A DNA stretch of 19,422 nt from UBA1081 sp045658165 (GTDB lineage: Bacteria > Bacillota > Clostridia > Oscillospirales > Acutalibacteraceae). The translations under genes and the position numbers were made by a program. The stretch covers positions 1 through 19,422 of the forward strand of contig JAZOUN010000086.1 of NCBI GenBank assembly GCA_045658165.1, written 5' to 3'. Of this stretch, positions 9,201 to 14,317 are shown piece by piece. Each line of letters begins with the position of its first letter. Within the stretch, counting starts at the first letter, position 1. The notes beneath the pieces are model-generated. The model was not told the origin of the DNA. It did not search any database and saw only the letters and a program-made list of their open reading frames with translations.

Positions 9201-11205
9201 GTACTATCAGATTGAAAGAACAACATTTGTTCCTGCATCTGCAATTTATTATGAAGATACATTCGATACCTTGACATATACCAATGGTAAAGTGCCTGAT
9301 GGATATAATAACAGCAGTAACAAATACGGTATATGGCAGACCGACGGTTCTCAGCCCACAACTCTCAGACAGACAGCTGACCTTACAGACAGTGAAGCAA
9401 ACCCCTACGGCTATGAAACAAATTATTCTTCATTTGCTCAGTACAGCGGTGAATCGATTCACTATGTTGATGTCAGTACAAAGAATAATCCCAATTCAAA
9501 GTACAGCGGCGGCAGCGGTGCTGCATGGCCGACAGTTGATTTCACATTTACCGGTACAGGTTTTGACCTTATAAGCATAACTGACTCAACAACCGGTGTA
9601 TACACAGTGGTTGTCAAAGATGCGGCAGGCAATATTGTCCGTTCAAATATTGTTGATACATTCTACGGCTACAATTACGGCAGAGTTTATGCTGACGCAC
9701 AGGGTAATCCCACTCTTGAGGAGACAGCGACACCGATGTTCAGAACTGACACGGGTATATGTACTGTTTCTGAAAGATATTATGATGAAAACGGTGCAAT
9801 TACCGATGTTGCTCATTATTATGATGCAAACGGTGATGTTACTGAAAATGAAACAGATAACCCTGCTTATGCGTATGCTTACGGTTGGTTCCTTGCAGAC
9901 GGCGAAACTACAGAAAAACTGTATCAGATTCCTGTTATAAAAGTAACTGATCTTGAATACGGCAATTACAGCGTAACAATAACGCCCACATTCACAAGCG
10001 GATTCGGTCATTCATCCACTGCAACAGACGGAACAAAATATTACAGACTGTATCTTGATGCAATAAAAATATATTCACCTGCAGGTGAGGGAGACAGCAT
10101 TGCCGATAAAGAAGTAAAAGATTCATATGCAACTGATGATGAACTTTATCCCAGCTATCTTGAACTCAAAGATATGCTTATCGGTGCGGACTCATTGTCC
10201 GAAACTGATAAACAGGGTATAATCTTTATAGACGGTATTGCTGCTCTTGACAATGACTTGGGTATTTATAAAAATGCAGGTCCGAATAATGAATTGTATC
10301 TTGCAAAAGATCAGGCTGTTGCTTTTGAAATCTGGGCAACTGCAGTTCCCACAGATATTCAGATTGGTACGAAGCTTGCCTGCGGAAAACCTGCGTTTAC
10401 TGTTTCGTATGACTCAAAGACTACAGAAATCAGAATAAATTCCGCAACGGATACGTATTATTCATTCAACTCAATTCTTCCCAACGACGGTAAACTTACC
10501 TGGAGACAGGTTACCGGAGCAGACGGCAATAATTATTACACTACCGGAACTGTCGTTATTCAGAATACAGGTGATGAGGGCAGTGTTCTTTCCGTTACAA
10601 ATATGAAATGGACATTCTCTCAGTACGGCGGAAAGGGATATTTCCGAATTCCCACACCGATAGAAGATGATGTTGTAACTCTTGCCGCTACAGAAGAAAC
10701 TCCGCGTGCAGCATACTCTCTTATGAGAATGCGAACTGCTGCTCTTGATATTGAGCAGACAGCACAGCCCGAAGTTGTAACTGATGCAAACGGTAAAGGT
10801 GTTGTAACAATAAAACTTAACACATCTGCAGACGTGGATTCTCTTGTTATTACCGATGAAAACGGAAATCCGATAGATCCTGCGAATGTTGAGTACACAG
10901 CATCTCCTGTTGATGGTGAAAATATAATTGAATGGACAGTAACCGTAACAGCCGAAGATGAAGGTACTTATACCTATTTAATTTCGGGTGCTTATTCAAA
11001 CGGTTACACAGACTATTCAAAGGCTGTATCTGTTACCGTAACAGTTGAAAAACCCGTTGAAGAAGAAACTACTGAAAATACTCCGTCAGACGAACCGGAT
11101 GAAGAAGATTCAGAAGAGTCGTTTGTTGATGTAATAAAAGGTATGTTCAGAAAACTGCTTGAAATTCTCAGATCAGTTTTTGCTCTGTTTGGAATTACAA
11201 CATAA
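3235..11205 (+). CDS. Giant secreted multidomain GH2 beta-galactosidase-like protein with trefoil-like and fibro-slime domains
   Basis: 2656 residues. The start is ATG 3235, set by GGAGGT six bases upstream and the promoter at 3164-3192. Order of parts: signal peptide 1-39 (TASAMA before the cut); GH2 sugar-binding fold about 50-202; beta-sandwich 203-325; TIM barrel 326-640 with RTSHNP at 378-383, likely acid/base E466 (WDVGNEL) and nucleophile E551 (PFVATEA), and FIWTGFDYIGEP near 605; DUF4982-like and C-terminal GH2 sandwiches 653-930; Gly/Ser/Asp linker 954-980; two trefoil-like copies 981-1144 and 1163-1316; FIVAR-like helices 1319-1387; fibro-slime/PA14-like domain about 1690-1865 (SGDDDVLVYIDGVLVLDNGG); beta-rich regions 1870-2475; Ig-like 2510-2605; acidic linker; amphipathic helix 2630-2656. 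The GH2 part should release terminal sugars (probably beta-galactose) outside the cell, and the rest should bind glycan or surface. No LPXTG, SLH or dockerin is seen. Exact substrate unknown. Confidence 0.9.
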   Translation: MKIIKKVLSFVICMIMIATSICNEGWSSLVQSITASAMAGHEQSYKDTRVELDFNKEWNFSMIDDDSAYLKGFDDSDWETVDLPHDFTMSQEFTIDGTEAETGHLPGGTGWYRKWFNLYEFYTGDRVFLNFDGAYQHTYVYVNGQYVGENHYGYNSFSFEISDYLICSNTAKNLIAVKVVNDLPNSRWYSGSGIYRDLTLSIAGPVHVALYGPRVTTPDLHTTQGGAHVEAKIKMHNDTAISKIVTVEASVLDDNHNPVSETVISAPITIPAETEKEITLTPEVFNPVEWSIENPTLYKLCTVVKDKTGEIIDEYHTTFGFRCMEWTADGGFLLNHESVKLKGVCLHNDQGALGGAQEYEAIYRQIATLKEMGCNAIRTSHNPSSKTLVEICNELGMLVVVEFFDGWDASKSYNENDFSKFFNENISADNTAIGAKGQKWFQYVVEHAILRDEHDPSVIAWDVGNELCNITDGESTANYESIANSILKICDTLDTTRAVFYGNNRPFGDETTKMLDDKMDVIGGNYNPDGWAYVMNDDTDSRSGKPFVATEAASAITSRGVYYTMGVDEATMQCTAYDTNAVSWGNEAAEAWYYTITNDWFSGEFIWTGFDYIGEPTPWNDSYEANQSVVPNSSYFGVVDTAGFEKDSYYLYRSWWNEESTTLHLVPGSWNRDKLSLTNGYVPVAVYSNAAKIELLLNGKVIATATSTDVASDGGRYTYKTWQETVVDYSKCTAEQFYNKLGADFYAQFHVKYEEGTLSVKAYDENNNEITETVGSTASVTGTATQVASTVWDNRTTFVADGTDYIYVEYEARDADGNFMNDYNGTLRVKVDDSSARYAKIIGVDNGNPATTEKFQQKSVIISDSEAEIQMFNGKALVILRTTDEEGTINVTATATDDETSFSTQGVTVTSVSESGIRLTDELHEVIRQNEAKYEPTLYDDFEVVKYHINNLTPPGESSDSTGDSGNTGDSGNTEETPARDYFEIYLPSQSVTNGCVEDGFYALNFGSYLMSEEVYDAWAMTTAKESISVVEWAPSGSGYFYNSFKTTVDATFEFIHQGGNEYYIKSKSTGQYLYVTYYDNGGKIFTLKNEPQLFTVSVNDNGSVRISSQVTGTPYYIGCPWHDTFFVVPSTDSNLDLWLYSAPVEAAPSDPDYPSDVDETAPFQPYFADSSITDGVLKNGDYIISRGDHIMNGTVFDAWAMTAIDLNPEQDDTNYPHAYESITTTDANVFTFIHQGGNQYYIQNKQTKEYLWNNGWMLMLDTTPHLFTVKANADGTVQIYNSDLGYPIYISRKWEYFEFYNPPTELSDLSLYSKPYKSSVAKVELYEALLAGIEENYSLYTRESFENLLRQLENGVSVYSNPSSTDADYKAATKAIKDAIAALKMDIKKIDGTLFKYGYNNTGDTPDYSDGGMLMNDISIRTMKNAILADSNLVRQIKDIIGYDTRAWGPGYADRALDEVASIYAAIYTLQFTGIPYANHPAGNINASTNQDYPQYIYNDNPVMTLWNVYTKDNTRGENDPSVDYGNGNMHDVYNGASVQGLASATLENGVVVSHSAYSGPLSYSNDGHDYADGSEPTDVGIYKYGLVTSETNTWTAIDLPYLEGISVYFPDMFTRENLDADGNVTTATTGQFAKYYWDAEFPIFISTDEYGVNTYYFDSSDTTHLVQADFDDENQTVDMQLNEVKYWEAKGPNSGSGFFPFNYKQGTTDLENENAIYHYGFTFEHNFYIPKGGKHANGDDVVFNFSGDDDVLVYIDGVLVLDNGGLHGARGVTINFTNCTINYQFAMDVTDAQLKGGEYECTYSYNKIVENHPDAANYNADTVAALNKLHEVITDGQVHTLNFFYLERGASDSNCFMSFNLSETSEEVRIIDQTLTLDYGLPVEYDITENNNLSQVALDNNVTVEYLGLCAVNEEVGSTYTFELPEIEVPFEPGVTYTVDGMKYGTCTINKDGKVSYDLQSMNMSEAEHFYVCAKITGDPTYADDVVYYQIERTTFVPASAIYYEDTFDTLTYTNGKVPDGYNNSSNKYGIWQTDGSQPTTLRQTADLTDSEANPYGYETNYSSFAQYSGESIHYVDVSTKNNPNSKYSGGSGAAWPTVDFTFTGTGFDLISITDSTTGVYTVVVKDAAGNIVRSNIVDTFYGYNYGRVYADAQGNPTLEETATPMFRTDTGICTVSERYYDENGAITDVAHYYDANGDVTENETDNPAYAYAYGWFLADGETTEKLYQIPVIKVTDLEYGNYSVTITPTFTSGFGHSSTATDGTKYYRLYLDAIKIYSPAGEGDSIADKEVKDSYATDDELYPSYLELKDMLIGADSLSETDKQGIIFIDGIAALDNDLGIYKNAGPNNELYLAKDQAVAFEIWATAVPTDIQIGTKLACGKPAFTVSYDSKTTEIRINSATDTYYSFNSILPNDGKLTWRQVTGADGNNYYTTGTVVIQNTGDEGSVLSVTNMKWTFSQYGGKGYFRIPTPIEDDVVTLAATEETPRAAYSLMRMRTAALDIEQTAQPEVVTDANGKGVVTIKLNTSADVDSLVITDENGNPIDPANVEYTASPVDGENIIEWTVTVTAEDEGTYTYLISGAYSNGYTDYSKAVSVTVTVEKPVEEETTENTPSDEPDEEDSEESFVDVIKGMFRKLLEILRSVFALFGITT
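6175..7182 (+). repeat. Duplicated trefoil-like (ricin-type) module inside the GH2 protein
   Basis: Residues 981-1144 and 1163-1316 of the giant protein are diverged copies about 180 residues apart. Shared landmarks are DAWAMT (W1019 and W1200), FIHQGGNxYYI (1055-1065 and 1233-1243), an LFTV strand, and the closing LxLYSxP. The HQGGN and short repeated beta-strands suggest beta-trefoil carbohydrate binding, but the fold is inferred. Confidence 0.65.
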
Positions 11206-11233
11206 CGGGGTAAAAATCAATACTTAACAACAG

Positions 11234-11267
11234 AACGGAGTCTGCGGCAGGTGAAGCGGACTCCGTT
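11234..11267 (+). terminator. Strong hairpin with weak T-tract after the GH2 gene
   Basis: AACGGAGTC (11234-11242) pairs perfectly with GACTCCGTT (11259-11267) around a 16-base loop. Only TTTCTT overlaps and follows, so it may be a weak terminator, an attenuator or a stabilising 3' hairpin rather than a full stop. It ends about 21 bases before the next start codon. Confidence 0.5.
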
Positions 11268-11288
11268 TCTTGAAAAACAGGTGTTTAT

Positions 11289-11945
11289 ATGAAAAAAATA
11301 ATTATAGCGGCAGTGGTGGTAATTCTTATTGTAGCTGCAGTTGTTACGGCAGTTCTGTTTTCAGACAGTAATTCCGGAAAAACAGAAGCTGATTCGCAGG
11401 AAACAACAGTTGCACTGTCAGAATCTGATCTTACTGTTGACGGATGGCTTAAAATTACAAAAATCTTTGAATATGACGGAAAACTTGCTGTCGTAGCAGA
11501 AAATATATCTGATACTGATGTTGAATATGCACTTCTTACCGTAAAAACAAAAGAAAACTCTTTCAGCTTCAATGCTTCTGTTTTGTTGCGCGGTACAAAA
11601 GTGTTGCTTATGTGTAATGAGTCTTCAGGATTCAATTCCGAAGCAATTTATACAGGCTGGAAAACAGAAAATGTTGTTGATTTTGCGGAAACACCTGTTA
11701 TGCATGATGATAAATATGAGGTGAGTGTCACCGAAGGCTCAATTTCTGTAAAAAATATTTCAGGTGAGGATATAACATCGGATATATATATTTATTACAA
11801 GGAAAAAACTGACGGTTATCTCAACGGAAACATCACACGCCGTGTCAGAATAGCAGGTCTTAAAGCAGATTCTCAGACATATGTAAATGCAACAGGTATT
11901 AATGAAAATAACTGTCAGATAATGTTTACAGAGTATGACAGATGA
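11289..11945 (+). CDS. Membrane-anchored small protein of unknown function
   Basis: A 218-residue protein with one N-terminal membrane segment (residues about 4-23, very rich in Ile/Val/Ala) and no lipobox, so it is either an uncleaved anchor or a signal peptide. The outside part (about 45-218) looks like two beta-sandwich units. The first contains LAVVAENISDTDVEYALLTV, similar in style to FxLYD domains. The second contains ISVKNISGEDITSDIYIYY and ends in a strand pattern typical of the same fold. I do not recognise a family with a known role. The ribosome binding site AGGTG five bases before the ATG is weak. It has no clear promoter of its own, so it may depend on read-through past the hairpin at 11234-11267, linking it to the giant GH2 gene. 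A strong terminator follows. Confidence 0.75.
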   Translation: MKKIIIAAVVVILIVAAVVTAVLFSDSNSGKTEADSQETTVALSESDLTVDGWLKITKIFEYDGKLAVVAENISDTDVEYALLTVKTKENSFSFNASVLLRGTKVLLMCNESSGFNSEAIYTGWKTENVVDFAETPVMHDDKYEVSVTEGSISVKNISGEDITSDIYIYYKEKTDGYLNGNITRRVRIAGLKADSQTYVNATGINENNCQIMFTEYDR

Positions 11946-11955
11946 TCTGATACGG

Positions 11956-11985
11956 AAAAAGGTTACTTTGCAGTAACCTTTTTTT
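11956..11985 (+). terminator. Rho-independent terminator
   Basis: Perfect 12-base stem AAAAAGGTTACT (11956-11967) / AGTAACCTTTTT (11972-11983), loop TTGC, with the right arm running into the T-tract (11979-11985). Confidence 0.93.
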
Positions 11986-12004
11986 CTTTTAATGATTCAA
12001 AATA

Positions 12005-12033
12005 TTGTATTTGTTTTTTTTCTGTAGTAAAAT
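12005..12033 (+). promoter_or_regulatory. Possible promoter for the transglutaminase-like lipoprotein
   Basis: TTGTAT (12005-12010), 17-base spacer, TAAAAT (12028-12033). Moderate match in an AT-rich stretch; the leader would be about 75 bases. AAAGGAG (12101-12107) is the ribosome binding site for ATG 12115. Confidence 0.4.
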
Positions 12034-12114
12034 AATAATAAGAAACATAAATTCCGATTTTTTTTGTAAGTATTTGTGTGTTTGTGAAGATAAAGCATAT
12101 AAAGGAGCAGTTTT

Positions 12115-13179
12115 ATGAAATTCAGAAAAAAGATAGCAGGTTTAGTTTCTGTTTTGCTGATATGTGTAATTGCCGGAGGTTGCTCTGCAGATATTTCTGG
12201 ACCTGCAGAGACGGATGTGAATAAACACTCCTCGGTTTCAGAACAGATTGAAACAACTAAGACAAACAATAACTATAGAGTTGATTATCTGAAAATATCT
12301 CCCATGATAAAAGATAATGTGGGGAAAGATGTTACAGATGCGGCAATGAGTGTTATCAAAGCTTTTCTGAATTACGAAAACAGCGCAGAAATCGTTATCA
12401 GTTCAGATAAATACCGTTTTCTGAATGATATGGGATATGTAATAAACTGTACTTGTCCGTTGTTTTCAGCGTTTGCTGATTATAATGAAATGACAGCTTA
12501 TAATGAGGAAACCGGCAGGGTTACATGGGACTTTTTTGTTTCTCAGGATGAATTTCAGAAAGCAGTTGCGGATTTTACTCAAACAGCAGAAGAGTATCTG
12601 TCTGTGATTGACAAAAATGACAGCGAAGCAATGAAAGCAATACTTTTGTATTATGAAATGATCCGTAATGCAGGCTATGATTATGAGATATTGGGCGACG
12701 CATACGAAACTATGGACAAAGCCGAGTATAATTTAAGGGAATCATCCTATAATGTGTTGGTAAATAAAACAGGTATCTGCACAAATCTTACACAAGCTCT
12801 GATGTTTCTTTATACGCAGGCTGATTTAACAAGCGGAACAGTACTGCATCAGGGCGGTTCAGGTGCTCATATGTGGTCGGTTGCTGAAATAGACGGTAAA
12901 TATTATTATTGCGATCCGACATGGGATGTGGGTGACGGTCCTAAAACTTTCGGTATCACAGCCGATGATCGCAGCAGCTGGGCAGGGGGATATGCAAAAG
13001 CAGAGGGAACAATGTTGTCTGTTGTCATAGATGAAAAGTATGCAATTGATGATGACCGTTTTTTAATATTGCGTCAGAAACTTCCTGTTGAAATCACAGA
13101 TATAAAAATTGATAAGACGGAACAGACAATAACATTCGTAGGGTATGATTACGAATATACATTTTGCTGTACGCAATAA
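12115..13179 (+). CDS. Lipoprotein with transglutaminase-like (cysteine protease-fold) domain
   Basis: A 354-residue protein. The N-terminus MKFRKKIAGLVSVLLICVI ends in AGGC, giving Cys23 as the expected lipidated residue, so the protein should be outside the membrane. Residues about 60-200 are a mostly helical region with no match I know. Residues about 205-310 carry the papain/transglutaminase-like triad: C222 in KTGICTNLT, H252 in GAHMWSV and D267 in YYCDPTWD, in the usual order and spacing. Members of this superfamily in Clostridia are mostly uncharacterised; peptide or isopeptide cleavage, or protein crosslinking at the cell surface, are both possible. The start follows AAAGGAG. No good terminator is seen after it, so some transcripts may run on into the signalling operon at 13343. 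Confidence 0.85.
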   Translation: MKFRKKIAGLVSVLLICVIAGGCSADISGPAETDVNKHSSVSEQIETTKTNNNYRVDYLKISPMIKDNVGKDVTDAAMSVIKAFLNYENSAEIVISSDKYRFLNDMGYVINCTCPLFSAFADYNEMTAYNEETGRVTWDFFVSQDEFQKAVADFTQTAEEYLSVIDKNDSEAMKAILLYYEMIRNAGYDYEILGDAYETMDKAEYNLRESSYNVLVNKTGICTNLTQALMFLYTQADLTSGTVLHQGGSGAHMWSVAEIDGKYYYCDPTWDVGDGPKTFGITADDRSSWAGGYAKAEGTMLSVVIDEKYAIDDDRFLILRQKLPVEITDIKIDKTEQTITFVGYDYEYTFCCTQ

Positions 13180-13223
13180 AAACTGAATCTGATGAAAGTT
13201 ATAAAGTATAAAAAATAAAATAT

Positions 13224-13253
13224 TTGCCTATTTATGGTGTTTTGTGATACAAT
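13224..13253 (+). promoter_or_regulatory. Predicted promoter of the partner-switching operon
   Basis: TTGCCT (13224-13229), 18-base spacer, TACAAT (13248-13253) preceded by TGA, an extended -10. The predicted start near 13260 leaves a leader of about 80 bases before ATG 13343. No other promoter is seen within the following four genes. Confidence 0.6.
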
Positions 13254-13342
13254 AAATACATGGCAGTCAGAGAGTGCTATTTTCGGAATCAGACTTTTAA
13301 AGTTGTGTAAAATCAGCATTTTCACGGAAAGAAGAGATAATA

Positions 13343-14305
13343 ATGAGTAAGAAAAATAAATTTTTTGCAGATGACGGCTGGGCGTTTTGGGTGGACGGTG
13401 ACGACACAAGCTCAGTTTATCTTAATAACTGGTTTAATCCAAAAGGAAAAAGCTATATAGATGTTGCAATACATATAAGAGGAATCAAGTCCACAATGTC
13501 TATGAGTATGTATTTTCCTTTTTCTGTAGAGCAGAATGAAATTGATGATATTTCGCTTAAATTCAGCGATGAAAATCTTTCAAGAGCAATTTTCAGTAGT
13601 ATGTGCGTGATTGATTATAAAAAGAACAAAGCCACATCAGAAATTGCATATAACGGTAAGACAGTAGATATAGTTCATATATCAGCTGTCGGATATAATG
13701 TAAAACCTGTTGCAAAAGGTACACTGCTCAAAGTATCTTTTGAGGAGCTTTCGGAATATCTCGATAATGATGAAGCATATTTTATGTTCCGTATACCGCA
13801 TAAATCTATAACAGAGGTTTTCAGACAGCATTCAAAGGTCGGCAGTGTTTTTTCAAAAACACGTGATCTGCTTATGTCACCTATTATTTCAGAAAGCTAC
13901 GGTTATTCCGTAAGAATAAATGAAGCAAGACTTCTTCCAAAGGAAATCAACAGTGTGGGAGCTTTTCACAGACAAAAGCTCAAAAAAGCAGTTATTACAA
14001 TTTCAATAGCGGATGATTATGCAATCAATGATATGGCGTGTTACAGAATCAGAAGACTTGAAGAAGAGCTTTATGAAAACTTTCTTCCTGCAGGGTTTGA
14101 CGGTGAAGGCATTGTTACATACCAGTGGCAGCAAAACCGTGAAACTAATTTTAAGGGACATTTTAACTTTTACCTTAATATATCCCGTAATGCAATAAGC
14201 AAAGGCAGTGTTGCTTTGTATCTTGTTATTATTATTTTCCTTGATATTGTCGGTAGTGTTACATGGGATTTATTGCAAATGCTCGGCAGTCTGTTATTCA
14301 ATTAA
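13343..14305 (+). CDS. Tail-anchored protein of unknown family, first gene of the signalling operon
   Basis: A 320-residue protein with no signal peptide, a soluble part of about 288 residues and one membrane segment at 290-310 (YLVIIIFLDIVGSVTW), leaving about ten residues after it. That is a tail-anchored layout with the main part in the cytoplasm. The first half has beta-rich patterns (WAFWVDGDD, SYIDVAIHIRGI, MYFPFSVEQNEID). The second half has KKAVITISIADDYAINDM and an acidic helix RRLEEELYENFLP. I do not recognise it. It ends 12 bases before the next start, and the AAAGGAGG for that gene overlaps its stop codon, so the two are probably translationally coupled. By position it may be a sensor, adaptor or target of the partner-switching proteins that follow. 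Confidence 0.75.
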   Translation: MSKKNKFFADDGWAFWVDGDDTSSVYLNNWFNPKGKSYIDVAIHIRGIKSTMSMSMYFPFSVEQNEIDDISLKFSDENLSRAIFSSMCVIDYKKNKATSEIAYNGKTVDIVHISAVGYNVKPVAKGTLLKVSFEELSEYLDNDEAYFMFRIPHKSITEVFRQHSKVGSVFSKTRDLLMSPIISESYGYSVRINEARLLPKEINSVGAFHRQKLKKAVITISIADDYAINDMACYRIRRLEEELYENFLPAGFDGEGIVTYQWQQNRETNFKGHFNFYLNISRNAISKGSVALYLVIIIFLDIVGSVTWDLLQMLGSLLFN

Positions 14306-14317
14306 AGGAGGAAAGCA

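Noticed and set aside
11997..12269. Minus-strand 90-codon frame
   Set aside because: It is largely AT-rich intergenic DNA and antisense to the lipoprotein signal peptide; no motif supports it.
13260..13310. 16-residue leader peptide frame beginning at ATG 13260
   Set aside because: It starts at about the predicted transcription start and has no ribosome binding site; no attenuator-like structure was found after it.
13180..13342. Terminator after the transglutaminase-like gene
   Set aside because: No stem followed by a T-run was found; the region is just AT-rich and contains a promoter-like pair.
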